This document shows positions 54,233 through 63,921 of a stretch of 64,000 nt of DNA, piece after piece. The DNA is from Bacteroidota bacterium (GTDB lineage Bacteria; Bacteroidota; Rhodothermia; Rhodothermales; UBA10348): assembly GCA_022567305.1 (NCBI GenBank), contig JADFHF010000002.1, positions 39,762 to 103,761 on the forward strand, in the 5' to 3' direction. The number at the start of each line of letters is the position of its first letter. Within the stretch, counting starts at the first letter, position 1. The notes under the pieces were generated by a model. That model had not been told where the DNA came from, ran no database searches, and saw only the letters and a list, made by a program, of their open reading frames with translations. The position numbers and the translations under genes are program-made.

Positions 54233-55402
54233 ATGAATACAGAATCCATCGGTACACCCTGTCTGCTGATCGACAGAGATCGACTTTCGACGAACCTGGC
54301 GGCTATGCAGGGGAAGGCCGACGCGAATCGTGTCGAACTTCGCCCGCACACTAAAACCCATAAGTCCATCGCTCTCGCTCGAAACCAACTGGAGCTGGGC
54401 GCATCAGGCATCGCCGTGGCAAAAGTCGGCGAAGCCGAAATCTATGCTGCCGCAGGTATAACAGATATCCGTATTGCCTACGTGACCATCGGAGCGGAGA
54501 AATACGAGCGCATCGTAGACCTCATGGAAAAGGCCCGTATTTCGTTCTGTGTAGACACCATCGAGGGAGCAATGGGTGCCTCGGCGTTTTTTTCTGCTCG
54601 GGACTTAACGGTGGAGGTCTTGGTCGAAGTCGACGTGGGGTACGGAAGATGTGGCGTCAAATGGAATAGCACAGAAGGCGTCGAGTTCTTCAAATCCGTT
54701 TCGGAACTCTCGGGTCTGAAGATCATCGGAATATTGACGCACGCTGGTCACTCGTACGACGGCCCTCAGACCGAGACCGAATCGAAAGAGGAGGCACTCA
54801 TTCGCGTATCCAATGAAGAGCGGGACCGAATATTAGCGTTTGCTTCTGCGCTCTCGGAAGCCGGCCTGATCAAACCCGATAACAGATTCGAAATCAGCAT
54901 CGGTTCTACGCCATCAGTGAGGCACTTTGAGAACCGCGAGGAGAACGGATTCAAGATTACCGAAATTCGGCCGGGTAACTACGTTTTCAATGATCGAATC
55001 CAGGTCGGACTCGAAGTGGCAACTTGGCAGGAATGCGCACTGACCGTTCTGACGACTGTGATAAGTAGACACAGGGATGCAGATGGGAGCGAAAAGTTGT
55101 TCTTGGATGCGGGAAGAAAGGTTTTTACAGCGGATCTCTCTAATATGATGGATGGTTACGGGTCTCTTCTCTACAACGCCCGAACGATGGAGCCTCTTCC
55201 ACACGCACGATTCACGAGACTCTCGGAAGAACACGGTTGGGTCCACGTCCACGGTGGAGCTACCCTCAGCGTCGGAGATCGTGTCCGGGTCGTTCCGAAT
55301 CACGCCTGCGTCGTCGTAAACACCCAAAGGAATCTGTACGTCGTGCACGAGGACGAGATCGTAGAAACCTGGACCGTCGATACGCAGAGCCAGGTGATGT
55401 AG
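54233..55402 (+). CDS. D-threonine aldolase / D-serine dehydratase-like PLP enzyme
   Basis: 389 residues from the ATG at 54233. The Ala-racemase-N barrel carries TPCLLIDRDRLSTNL, and the PLP lysine lies in ELRPHTKTHKSIALA. DVGYGRCGV and THAGHSYDG follow, then the C-terminal beta domain with the metal-binding HxxxC-like end (VVPNHACVVVN). The enzyme should cleave D-threonine or dehydrate a D-hydroxy amino acid. The N-terminal TATAAT at 54195-54200 might be a -10 box. The gene is transcribed with atpDC or on its own. Confidence 0.9.
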   Translation: MNTESIGTPCLLIDRDRLSTNLAAMQGKADANRVELRPHTKTHKSIALARNQLELGASGIAVAKVGEAEIYAAAGITDIRIAYVTIGAEKYERIVDLMEKARISFCVDTIEGAMGASAFFSARDLTVEVLVEVDVGYGRCGVKWNSTEGVEFFKSVSELSGLKIIGILTHAGHSYDGPQTETESKEEALIRVSNEERDRILAFASALSEAGLIKPDNRFEISIGSTPSVRHFENREENGFKITEIRPGNYVFNDRIQVGLEVATWQECALTVLTTVISRHRDADGSEKLFLDAGRKVFTADLSNMMDGYGSLLYNARTMEPLPHARFTRLSEEHGWVHVHGGATLSVGDRVRVVPNHACVVVNTQRNLYVVHEDEIVETWTVDTQSQVM

Positions 55403-55411
55403 GAGCCCGGA

Positions 55412-56008
55412 CTAGACCGAAGTATCTTTTACCGTGAGCGACTCTACGTAGAAGAGTTCGCACGCGCCATTACCTCTGTCCGTGCGCTCGAGAGAACTCT
55501 TCCATCGCCATCCGTCGTCGGCCTGAACGTTTACAAGTTTTCCGATCAGCTGGATAATTTCTCCTTTCTTGAGCCGCTTGAGTCGTTTTTCAAGTTGGTC
55601 CGTCGCAGGAATGATGTGCATGTTGGCGCTGTGATTGGACACCTCTCTTGCCGGAATGGGAAGTTCGCGGCTCCGCCAACTGTACCAGCGACCGGACTGT
55701 GATATGGAAAAAGATTCGAGAATGGATTCATCTGACATTCGACCCCAGCCGAGTGCCAGATCGAGGGGCGAGAGATCCGATTCGCGGCCATACCCGTACT
55801 TCTTTTTCGAGAGAATTCGGGCAGTAAGACTGAAGTCGGCCTGAGGAATGAGCCGATATTCGTTAAATAAAAAGCTTGCTGCTGGCTTGATATCGATCTG
55901 TACAGGGTCATCGGGGGCCAAAACGCCAGGGCCGTGCTTGACCTCTTTTTCGAAGGTCACCACAAACCCAATTGTGAAAATGGCTAAAATGATGAGTCCC
56001 TTTTTCAT
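55412..56008 (-). CDS. conserved secreted or membrane-anchored protein of unknown function
   Basis: 198 residues with an N-terminal hydrophobic segment (GLIILAIFTIGFVVTF). The middle ARILSKKKYGYGRESDLSP, LDLALGWGRMSDESILESF, SISQSGRWYSW, EVSNHSANMHIIPA and the end DDGWRWKSSLERTD GNGACELFYVE form a pattern I recall from an uncharacterised family found in many bacteria. No catalytic site is named for it. It converges on the D-threonine-aldolase-like gene with only a few bases between. Confidence 0.72.
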   Translation of the reverse strand: MKKGLIILAIFTIGFVVTFEKEVKHGPGVLAPDDPVQIDIKPAASFLFNEYRLIPQADFSLTARILSKKKYGYGRESDLSPLDLALGWGRMSDESILESFSISQSGRWYSWRSRELPIPAREVSNHSANMHIIPATDQLEKRLKRLKKGEIIQLIGKLVNVQADDGWRWKSSLERTDRGNGACELFYVESLTVKDTSV

Positions 56009-56429
56009 ACCGAAAATCCGGATTTTAGTCGCCTGGTTTGGATGAGAAAACTGTGTCTAAGAGCCCCATTCGTATTGTTATAGACGATTCTTTGTGAGGA
56101 GAGCCCATCTCTCTAGTTTCGGCTGATTGTGTTGGATTCTAAAGTCATCTCGTTCAATACCACGGACGATTCTTCCCACGCAAGAACCCCCATTGCACGC
56201 ACTTCCCTGGAGCGGCAAAGAAATTGCTTCTGCCACGCTTCGTCGCGGTGGAGTCCGGGTTTGTTTCGAGCAGAAATCGGACGCCGTCATTTTCTGGCTC
56301 CCCGATCGGCCCCTGGAATTAATCGATGAAGTTGTGGAGCTGCGGATGCGGAAATGAGCGCTATGGGTGCGTGCGACAAGATCCGTCGGAACGGATAAGC
56401 CACAAACCTCAGTTCTTAGAGTCAGACTG
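56009..56429. other. intergenic region, no gene called
   Basis: A rightward frame around 56200-56357 looks faintly protein-like (LPWSGKEIASATLRRGGV, ending ELIDEVVELRMRK), but it has no clear start and no family I know. I leave it uncalled; it could be a relic. Confidence 0.4.
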
Positions 56430-56617
56430 CTACTGAGCGTACCGTCCCGCTCCAATCACCGGACCGATCCCGACTCCAATCGCAATTCCGATTCCGCACT
56501 TGTCGAGGGCAACACCCACCGCAGCTCCGACACCGGCCCCGAGTGCAATGGCGACTCCACTAGGGTTGGATTGGTTTTTTTCGATGTGTTTTCGGTCTGA
56601 GTTTCCGGGAATTCCAT
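56430..56617 (-). CDS. glycine-zipper protein needing a -1 frameshift
   Basis: The ATG at 56617 opens MEFPETQTENTSKK. A run of seven A on the coding strand (56575-56581) follows. In the -1 frame the sequence continues as SGVAIALGAGVGAAVGVALD, then KCGIGIAIGVGIGPVIGAG, a glycine zipper of the sort that forms small membrane-embedded proteins. Without the shift the reading ends in an unrelated frame. The joined product is 62 residues. Causes could be slippage at A7, a real mutation, or a base-calling error. Confidence 0.55.
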
Positions 56618-56641
56618 GACCAAACGGTTGGGTAATCCATT

Positions 56642-57733
56642 TTATTGGTCGTCGAACAGTAAATGGGCGCTGCCCGGGTTCAACGATTCTTTCTGAATAC
56701 CTTTCTGAATACCTTTCTGAATACCTTTCTGAATACCTTTCTGAATACCGAAGTGCTTGTACGCCCGCTCCGTAGCCATCCTTCCTCGCGGCGTTCTTTC
56801 GATAAAGCCCTCCTGAATCAAATAGGGTTCATACACTTCTTCAATGGTTTCGGCTTCTTCTCCCACCGACACGGCGAGATTCGTCAATCCCGTAGGGCCA
56901 CCCGAAAATTTTTCGATCAGTGTGACGAGAATCCGTGAATCCATATCGTCGAGCCCTTCCTTGTCTACGTTCAAGGCATTCAGAGCGAAATCGGCCAATT
57001 TCTGTGAAATTCGGCCGTCGCCTTCAACTTCAGCATAGTCCCGGGCTCTGCGAAGAAGTCGGTTGGCCACTCTAGGGGTGCCGCGGCTTCGTTTCGCCAA
57101 TTCAATAGCCCCTTCATCCGATATTTCAACCCCAAGAATCGATGATGACCGTTTCACAATCTTCGTAAGCATGGGCGATGTGTAATAATCGAATCGGAAA
57201 TCTATTCCGAATCGAGCCCGGAGAGGAGCTGTGAGGAGGCCTTTTCGAGTCGTAGCGCCAACGAGGGTGAACGGCGGAAGTGTAATTTTTACACTGCGTG
57301 CACTAGGACCGGAATCAATCAAAATGTCGATCTGATAATCCTCCATCGCCGCGTAGAGATACTCTTCTACAACGGGTGAAAGTCTGTGGATCTCATCGAT
57401 AAAAAGAATTTCACCCTCGCTCAGGTTAGTAAGTAACCCGGCGATATTGGCTGGTTTATCCAGAACAGGTCCGGACGTGGTTTTGATTCGCGCGCCCATT
57501 TCGTGGGCGAGGATGTACGCAAGTGTTGTTTTTCCGAGGCCCGGTGGACCCGAGAGGAGAACATGATCGAGACACTCCTCCCTATTTTTGGCCGCGGACA
57601 TAAAAATTCGGAGATTGTCCTTAATTCGCTGCTGCCCCACGAATTCATCGAGAGCTTTCGGTCGAAGCGTTCTTTCGATGTCTTCGTCGCCTTGAACCGG
57701 TATGGGGCTGAGTGCATCGGAAGGTGCGGTCAT
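56642..57733 (-). CDS. ruvB: Holliday-junction branch-migration ATPase RuvB
   Basis: 363 residues. Walker [10 protein letters not shown] (62-70), [23 protein letters not shown] with Walker B, sensor and arginine finger [18 protein letters not shown], and the winged-helix end [22 protein letters not shown] are all normal. The motor drives branch migration with RuvA. The C-terminus is odd: after AYKHF comes GIQK repeated five times (about residues 329-348), then a short tail. This repeat is encoded by a 12-bp array. RuvC is encoded at 40042; ruvA is not seen. Confidence 0.96.
   Translation of the reverse strand: MTAPSDALSPIPVQGDEDIERTLRPKALDEFVGQQRIKDNLRIFMSAAKNREECLDHVLLSGPPGLGKTTLAYILAHEMGARIKTTSGPVLDKPANIAGLLTNLSEGEILFIDEIHRLSPVVEEYLYAAMEDYQIDILIDSGPSARSVKITLPPFTLVGATTRKGLLTAPLRARFGIDFRFDYYTSPMLTKIVKRSSSILGVEISDEGAIELAKRSRGTPRVANRLLRRARDYAEVEGDGRISQKLADFALNALNVDKEGLDDMDSRILVTLIEKFSGGPTGLTNLAVSVGEEAETIEEVYEPYLIQEGFIERTPRGRMATERAYKHFGIQKGIQKGIQKGIQKGIQKESLNPGSAHLLFDDQ
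56689..56748. repeat. five 12-bp tandem repeats in the 3' end of ruvB
   Basis: CTTTCTGAATAC occurs five times without a mismatch. The unit is a multiple of three, so gain or loss keeps the reading frame and only changes the number of GIQK units in RuvB. Confidence 0.95.
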
Positions 57734-57864
57734 AAAATCTCTATCAGCAGGCTGTCGATGAGACGATCAGGGCAGAAAATGTCAGCCATTATTTGCGATG
57801 ATCTGACGCGATCGCTTGACCTGAAAGTTGACATCGAAAAGCCCGTGTTCTAGACTACGATATC

Positions 57865-58450
57865 ATGTTTGTGATCGACAACATACTGATTTCTGATGAA
57901 CTCGTTGACGCGCCATTCACGCGCATCTTGGGGGCGTCTCATGGAGCCTGTTGCGTACCGGGCGACTCGGGGGCGCCTCTAGAGGCAGACGAAATTCCAG
58001 ACATTAAAGCCGTTTTTTCCATCTTCGAACATCGCCTTCGACCGGAGGCCAGGAAAATCATTCGCGAGAAAGGGGTCTGGGAAGAATCCTCACCTGGCCA
58101 ATTTGCCGTAACTTGTGTGGGTACTTCCGAGTGCGTATTTGCGACCTGCGAAGGCCAGGTCGCCAAATGTGCCTTTGAAAGGGCGTTCAAGGAGGGGAAA
58201 ATCGAGTTTCGCACACCCATTTCCTCTCATTTGTACCCCGTGCGCATCGAGCAGCTTGGCAATTTTTGAAAGACTCAACAATAAACAAATGAACATGCGC
58301 CAATCGGGGGTGCGCTGCAGCACACGCAACCATCTTCAACGAATAGATTTCTTAAAGGGACCCTGGACGCCCAAATACCCTCGAAAATGGATGGTAGACC
58401 TTAAAGAATTCGTCGATTATCGCCGATCTGTTTTCTCAGAGAGCCTCTAA
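57865..58450 (+). pseudogene. DUF3109-family protein with one frameshift
   Basis: The first frame reads 134 residues: MFVIDNILISDELVDAPF, the zinc-like HGACCVPGDSGAPLEADEIP, ECVFATCEGQVAKCAFERAF and ISSHLYPVRIEQLGNF. It then meets TGA at 58267. Dropping one T of the TTTTT at 58262-58266 restores the frame and adds FERLNNKQ ... IDFLKGPWTPKYPRKW, the family's usual C-terminus, to the stop at 58450. The joined length of about 194 residues fits the family. The protein is a cysteine-rich putative metal-cluster protein of unknown function. Confidence 0.72.
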
Positions 58451-58462
58451 TCATTCATCCTC

Positions 58463-59941
58463 ATGCTGAACCTACAGCAAAAACAGTCGCTGCAGCAAAA
58501 GCTGTCTCCTCAACAGATTCAGTATATCAAATTGCTGCAGCTGCCAACGCTCGCCCTGGAGCAACGAATCAAGGCGGAGTTGGAAATCAATCCCTTGCTC
58601 GAAGAGGGCGAGGAGGAAGAGGAGGCCGAAGCCACCCAGACGGACGAAGCGGAGGTTACCAAGGAGCAGGAAAAGGAAGATCCCGATACGACAAAGGAGG
58701 AATATCAGTGGGAGGAGCTCCTTGACAATAGTGACGATTTGTACGGGTACAAAGCACGGGTCGATCAGAGCAACGAAGAGGATCGCCGGGAAATTCCCCT
58801 GGTGGCTCGTGAATCGATTCTTGAGACACTCAGATCTCAGCTGGTCTTCCTGGAGCTTGACGAAAGTGAACAACTGATTGCCGAACAGATCCTGGGGTCC
58901 GTAGATGAGGATGGCTATTTGCGGAGACCGCTCGAGTCCATCGTCGACGATATCGCTTTCAATCACGGCATATTACTGGAAGAATCAGATGTCGAGTCAG
59001 TGCTTGCGCGCATTCAACGTCTTGATCCGATCGGGATTGCATCCCGAGACCTACGTGAATGTCTTCTGGTTCAGCTTGCTGCTTTAGCCGACGATACAAT
59101 CGGGCGCTACGTGGCAACAGAGATGCTGGAGCGGGCATACAAAGAGTTTACGATGAAGCACTACGACGCTATCAAACGTCGACTTCGCATCGAAGGGAAA
59201 GACCTCAAGGAGGCGTATGAACTAGTGCAACGTCTTGATCCCAAGCCCGGGGAAGGATTTTTCTCATCCGCCCAGAACTACATCACGCCCGACTTTACGG
59301 TCGAGTTCGAAGATGAGGAAGGATTTATCATCTCGCTGAACAACGAGAATGCGCCGCAACTTCGAGTCTCGAAATCGTACCGACTGATGCTAGAACAATT
59401 GCTCGCTGAAAAGAAGAGTAATAGAGATTCGTACGACACCGAAACCAAGCAATTTCTAAAGTCCAAATTCGAGGCAGCCCGGTGGTTTATCAACTCGATC
59501 AACCAGCGGCGCCAAACGATGCTGAGGGTGATGGACGCTATCGTTCAACAGCAGGAAAAATTTTTCAGTCTCGGCGAGGGTCACCTTAAGCCCATGATTC
59601 TGAAGGACGTTGCCGAGCTGATCAGAATGGATATCTCTACGATCAGTCGTGTGGTCAATGGAAAGTACGTCCAGACCGATTTTGGCGTATACGAATTGAA
59701 GTACTTTTTCTCTGAAGGATTGTCAACCGAGAGCGGCGAAGAAGTCTCCAATAAGGAGGTGAAAGCCATCATCGACGGCATCATTGTCGAAGAAGACAAG
59801 AGAAAACCACTTTCCGATCAACGGATTGCGACCCTATTGACGGACGACGGGTTCAAGATTGCCAGACGCACGGTCACGAAATACAGAGAGCAGCTGGGAA
59901 TACCCGTTGCTCGACTCAGGAAGGAAATATTGCTCTCCTAA
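58463..59941 (+). CDS. rpoN: RNA polymerase sigma-54 factor
   Basis: 492 residues. The N-terminal activator-binding region is glutamine-rich (LNLQQKQSLQQKLSPQQIQY, then IKLLQLPTLALEQRI). An acidic linker follows, then the core-binding region with RLDPIGIASRDLRECLL, the helix-turn-helix near DVAELIRMDISTISRVVNGK, and the RpoN box as IARRTVTKYREQLGIP. This sigma factor reads -24/-12 promoters and needs an AAA+ activator, of which one is encoded at 42995. The gene starts 12 bases after the DUF3109 frame. Confidence 0.96.
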   Translation: MLNLQQKQSLQQKLSPQQIQYIKLLQLPTLALEQRIKAELEINPLLEEGEEEEEAEATQTDEAEVTKEQEKEDPDTTKEEYQWEELLDNSDDLYGYKARVDQSNEEDRREIPLVARESILETLRSQLVFLELDESEQLIAEQILGSVDEDGYLRRPLESIVDDIAFNHGILLEESDVESVLARIQRLDPIGIASRDLRECLLVQLAALADDTIGRYVATEMLERAYKEFTMKHYDAIKRRLRIEGKDLKEAYELVQRLDPKPGEGFFSSAQNYITPDFTVEFEDEEGFIISLNNENAPQLRVSKSYRLMLEQLLAEKKSNRDSYDTETKQFLKSKFEAARWFINSINQRRQTMLRVMDAIVQQQEKFFSLGEGHLKPMILKDVAELIRMDISTISRVVNGKYVQTDFGVYELKYFFSEGLSTESGEEVSNKEVKAIIDGIIVEEDKRKPLSDQRIATLLTDDGFKIARRTVTKYREQLGIPVARLRKEILLS

Positions 59942-59967
59942 AACGCACCGAGCCAGTTGACATCTAC

Positions 59968-60210
59968 GTGGACTTATGTCAGGGCTTGAATCTCATTTCG
60001 ATCCATCCGATCACCACCGATTCGGAGCTGAACTATATTCTGGACGCCATTGAGGAGACTGTTTCTGAGATTGAGGAATGGGAGAAAGACTACGAAAATG
60101 ATGTGTATATCAACGAATTCGTGCACAAAGATGCTGCAGATCGTCTCGGTGATGCCATTCTAGGCTGGTTCTCACTGGCTTCTGATCCCGTTCGGCCCGT
60201 CGAGGGATGA
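59968..60210 (+). pseudogene. C-terminal relic of a class V aminotransferase-like protein
   Basis: About 80 residues begin DLCQGLNLISIHPITTDSEL, continuing NYILDAIEETVSEIEEWEKD. The IS(L/I)HPxTTxxExxxxLDAxxE pattern is that of the final helix-strand unit in class V aminotransferases and cysteine-desulfurase-like enzymes. The PLP-binding part is missing, and rpoN ends 26 bases ahead, so the upstream part was lost or lies elsewhere. It could instead be a short independent protein. Confidence 0.42.
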
Positions 60211-60575
60211 GAACGGGGCGGTTTGTCCCTCAATCCCTTCCAAAACCGGAAAAAATTCTCCCGTTACGGGAAAATTCTGCCCCGATTATAGGGTCTGGGC
60301 CCGAGTTCGAGTCTTAGAGGGCTATCTCCAAACACGGGATCACATAGTCTCTTAAGTACAGTATTTATACGAATATAAGCCGTAGTCATCCAAGGCTGCC
60401 TACTCGCTCGTTTCGACGTGAAACAGCGAATTTGTACCCGTTTGAGGATTTATTGGTTCGTGGTTATGGAATGGTGATTCGGTGTGTCTACGCAAAACAG
60501 GCCTGGAATTTGTAATCCCATCTCACAGAACATTTTCTAACGAGCAGACCACAACCAAATCTAAACTGATCAGCC
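60211..60575. other. intergenic region
   Basis: No gene is seen. A stem CCCGT, loop T, ACGGG sits at 60260-60270 without a T-run. The AT-rich stretch around 60350-60380, with TATAAG at 60374-60379, could hold the promoter of the following small gene. Confidence 0.45.
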
Positions 60576-60836
60576 ATGCAGACTATAAATCCACAAAACG
60601 CCGGCTCCTCCTTTACCCATCTTCTTCTCCGCTACATGGATGGACAGATCGCTGACCGGTCCTGGGACAAGATTATGAAAACGATCGATCAGGAAGGTCT
60701 CACAACTAAGGAGAGAATGGCCTTTGCTCGCTTTATGAATGAAGTGATCGAAGAGGCTTCGAGTGTTGCTCTCCACGTGCCCAAGCCGGCCGAGATGGAA
60801 GATCTGCTGTCTGAAGTTCGAAAATCACAAAACTAA
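60576..60836 (+). CDS. small uncharacterised protein
   Basis: 86 residues, mostly helical: AGSSFTHLLLRYMDGQIADR, SWDKIMKTIDQEGLTTKERM, AFARFMNEVIEE. Composition is ordinary and soluble. An intrinsic terminator stands 84 bases after the stop, so it is probably a single-gene transcript. I cannot assign a family. Confidence 0.6.
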   Translation: MQTINPQNAGSSFTHLLLRYMDGQIADRSWDKIMKTIDQEGLTTKERMAFARFMNEVIEEASSVALHVPKPAEMEDLLSEVRKSQN

Positions 60837-60919
60837 GCGTCGAAAAAATCAAAGCTACCTCCTCCAGCTTGATTGGCAAGGGGTTCTGGTGGGTTCCCTA
60901 GCCATGATTTTCGACAATA

Positions 60920-60955
60920 AGCCGAGTCCGCTTTTGCGCGCTCGGCTTTTCTTTT
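60920..60955 (+). terminator. intrinsic terminator
   Basis: AAGCCGAG and CTCGGCTT pair around a loop, followed by TTCTTTT. It ends the rightward transcript of the 86-residue protein and reaches the stop of the convergent membrane protein gene. Confidence 0.8.
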
Positions 60956-61865
60956 AGAGTTGGTTTTCCTCAGCGAAACCGGGTTCGGCTTCAACCCGAG
61001 CGATGGCCGGGAGCTCAGCCGTTAAGGCCGTGTCGTAGAGATCTATTTCACTTCCGAACCATGCGACGGTCACGCCGGCGCGGGCGAAAAGGAACAGCTG
61101 CTGAAGTATGAATACACCCCAGAGTCCGCCGGTACGAACATCGATCATCGTGGGGATAGCGAGCAGGATAAGCGCGATCACAAACCAACCCGCGTAAAGC
61201 CCGATCGAGTTAAAGTGACGTAACGGCCATAACACCCCGCTCAACATCGACTTGCCTACCGTATTCGTTCCGATGACCAGTTCCATTCGCGCATAGTCGT
61301 GCATCAGGTCGAGGACAGACAATCCGATGACTAGAGACACAGGGATGAAAACAACGAAAATCCAGAATTCGCCGACTTCTCCCGGCCAAATTGCGGAAAG
61401 TATGAACACCGAGATGGCGATTCCGACACCGAGGGCCGCGACAGGAACCAGAAACGCAAGTGCGAGGACGATGGCACGCCCCGAATATTCGCCAACGCCC
61501 TGCCAGAAAGATTGGAGGCCGCGGCTGTATAGCGTGCTGATAATTCCGATGGACGCAATGGCTTTCCAGAGAAAAACAACCGGGAAAATCCAGAATCGTT
61601 GAGAAAACAATCCCGCGAGCGTTGGAAGGGCGTCCTCCATTACGTCTGCCCAAAGAGTGATGTCGAACTGAGTTGCCAGCTCCGACGAAAAACCTGTAGT
61701 CGCAGTTGCCGAATTCAGCGCGAGATAGATCGGTATAGTCACCATGAATCCGGCGACCAGATTCACTCCATACAACAGACCAACCAGTCGTGGTCGTCGT
61801 GTTGCGGTGGAAATACCCTGCCGAAAAAGGCCGTATGAGTTTCTGGGTGACCTGCTGAATGACAT
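60954..61865 (-). CDS. multi-pass membrane protein of unknown function
   Basis: 303 residues with six hydrophobic segments (about residues 29-50, 93-110, 132-157, 165-186, 222-243 and 249-268). Between them lie few charged residues; the N-terminus is basic (SRSPRNSYGLFRQGIS). The layout resembles DUF4013-like integral proteins, but I do not recognise it firmly. The gene stands between a terminator and an M1 peptidase gene, both leftward genes possibly sharing a transcript. Confidence 0.68.
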   Translation of the reverse strand: MSFSRSPRNSYGLFRQGISTATRRPRLVGLLYGVNLVAGFMVTIPIYLALNSATATTGFSSELATQFDITLWADVMEDALPTLAGLFSQRFWIFPVVFLWKAIASIGIISTLYSRGLQSFWQGVGEYSGRAIVLALAFLVPVAALGVGIAISVFILSAIWPGEVGEFWIFVVFIPVSLVIGLSVLDLMHDYARMELVIGTNTVGKSMLSGVLWPLRHFNSIGLYAGWFVIALILLAIPTMIDVRTGGLWGVFILQQLFLFARAGVTVAWFGSEIDLYDTALTAELPAIARVEAEPGFAEENQL

Positions 61866-61908
61866 GCTGAAGGACGTTCTGAGTAAGAGTTCTAATTCTG
61901 TCGAACGT

Positions 61909-63921
61909 TTAAAAAATGCCCGAAAAAACGACTAACAACTGCTGGATGAACGATATAAGTCGCAGTTGAGCGGTTCGCGCAAGGGAAGAATCAGCATCGA
62001 CTTGCAGGATTCGTCGATTGTTGAGCCGATTCGTGTCCAGCAATATTCTATTTTCTGGGTCAATGAACGCTTCTACGAGCGGTTCATCGCTCCGAAATAC
62101 CATTTCAATCCAGGTTTCTTCGCCCGACCATTGCCTGATCTCTTCTGATCCGTCACGAAATGTGGCCCGAAGTATCTGGGGAAAAACGCCGTCACCTGTC
62201 CGTTCAATCGTCACATGACTCTCATACATGGCCGAAGCATCGTCTTCATCCACCGTGTCAATGCGTCGAGTCGAAAGCGAGTAAATCTTGTAATCGAACG
62301 TAGCGGTTCCGTACACATATTGATCGAAAAACCAGTCCAGGTCTTGCTCCGAAACTGCCTCGGCAACGTCTTGAAGGTCTCGGGTCGTGGGATGCCGAAA
62401 ACGCCATGTGTCGTAATAGGTCTTCAGGAACTCTCGCATGGTTTCCCATCCCAGGTATCTTTCGAGCGTATGCAAGACCGTAGCGGGTTTCACGTACGAA
62501 GCTTTGTTGTAGTCGCCGAATGGGTATTCCCATGAGTTGGTGAACAAGGCTCCGCGTGAAGGGCTGTTCTTCGTATAGGCGATTCGCTGCGCATCTGTAT
62601 CCGTAAGCTGAAATCCGGCGAAATCGATCACAGAACCGGGTCCATATTCCGCATCGACGAGCCTCGTTTCGATATAGGAATTCACCCCTTCATCCAACCA
62701 GGCTTCTTCGAATTCATTGCTCGCAAGGAGGCCGTAGAAATACTGATGCCCGAACTCGTGGATGGTCACGATCTCGAGGGCACGGATCCATTTCGGGAGC
62801 CTGTAAATGGTACCGCACGTGATCAACGTGGGGTATTCCATACCGTTTGCCCCGCCAATTCCGTCCACCAGGGTTAGTGTCGTGTACGGATACTCGCCGA
62901 CCCATTCTGCGTAATACTCGAGTGCCACTTTGGCCGCGTCAAAATGACGCTGAGCCTGGGCCTGGTGAGCGGGCTGTATGAGCAATCGAAGTGCCACGTG
63001 CTCCCATTGATCGGTGTAGACCAGAAAATCTGGACTGGCCGTCCAGGCGAAGTCATGAACGTCATCAGCGATGTAACGAACGGTTCTGATTCCGTCCGTA
63101 ATTTCTTCGCTCTCGAGAAGTCCTGTGGCGCCCAGTACATAAGATTCGGGGACACTTATAGTGACGTCGTAGGTCCCGAAGTCCGCGTAGAATTCCGAAT
63201 TCTCGTGGAACTGGTGGGCATTCCACCGCCCTTTTTGGGCATCTTCCGGGACATAACGCTGTCCGGGAATCTCGTAAACTGCGATCTTTGGAAACCACTG
63301 CGCTACCATAAAGAACGGATTTCCAGACTCGCCCGTTTTCCAACCAGTGCGCGAAAAGATCTCTGGAAGTCTTGATTCGAAATCGAAATCCAACGTGATC
63401 GACTCTCCGGGCTGCACGGAATACGGAAGCGAGACTGCCATGACCGTTTGGTCCAATTCATTATCGTCATCCGGATGAATAAAGCGGATTCGGTCCAATA
63501 AATCCAACCCCGTTTCAGGGGGTAGAGTGGGCGAAACGTCAGCCACTGGATCGGCCGCAATCTGCATTCGCATGATGTCGACACCGCCCCAGGAATCTTG
63601 AACTCCAGCCGAAAAACCCCGGTGCTGGCCGCCACTTTCTTTCATGAAGGTAGAATTCTCATTCTTGAAGGCGTTCAGATAGAGATGGAACTGCAATTCG
63701 TCAACCGGGACGCTATCCGGATTTCTCCACGTGAGTCGCTGTGTGCCTGAAACCGTTTTTGAATCCGGATCAAGTTTCACATGCATGGTATAGGCAACGC
63801 GTCGGTCGCTGAGGGGCTCGTCGGAAATGGTGGCCTGACGGGCATTCGCACCCTGGATCCAGAAGGCGGCTGCGAGAAGCGGAATGGTTATCTTGAGCAT
63901 GGCGGATACGCGTGTGTTCAT
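61909..63921 (-). CDS. M1-family metallopeptidase, exported
   Basis: 670 residues with an N-terminal signal segment (KITIPLLAAAFWIQGANA). The aminopeptidase fold shows the substrate-recognition motif GGANGMEYP and the zinc site HEFGHQYFYG followed by EEAWLDEG, giving the two histidines and the acid ligand. Residue length fits the short M1 peptidases of Bacteroidota that lack the large C-terminal helical domain. It releases N-terminal amino acids from peptides in the periplasm or outside. An alternative ATG at 63900 gives a more standard signal peptide. Confidence 0.93.
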   Translation of the reverse strand: MNTRVSAMLKITIPLLAAAFWIQGANARQATISDEPLSDRRVAYTMHVKLDPDSKTVSGTQRLTWRNPDSVPVDELQFHLYLNAFKNENSTFMKESGGQHRGFSAGVQDSWGGVDIMRMQIAADPVADVSPTLPPETGLDLLDRIRFIHPDDDNELDQTVMAVSLPYSVQPGESITLDFDFESRLPEIFSRTGWKTGESGNPFFMVAQWFPKIAVYEIPGQRYVPEDAQKGRWNAHQFHENSEFYADFGTYDVTISVPESYVLGATGLLESEEITDGIRTVRYIADDVHDFAWTASPDFLVYTDQWEHVALRLLIQPAHQAQAQRHFDAAKVALEYYAEWVGEYPYTTLTLVDGIGGANGMEYPTLITCGTIYRLPKWIRALEIVTIHEFGHQYFYGLLASNEFEEAWLDEGVNSYIETRLVDAEYGPGSVIDFAGFQLTDTDAQRIAYTKNSPSRGALFTNSWEYPFGDYNKASYVKPATVLHTLERYLGWETMREFLKTYYDTWRFRHPTTRDLQDVAEAVSEQDLDWFFDQYVYGTATFDYKIYSLSTRRIDTVDEDDASAMYESHVTIERTGDGVFPQILRATFRDGSEEIRQWSGEETWIEMVFRSDEPLVEAFIDPENRILLDTNRLNNRRILQVDADSSLARTAQLRLISFIQQLLVVFSGIF

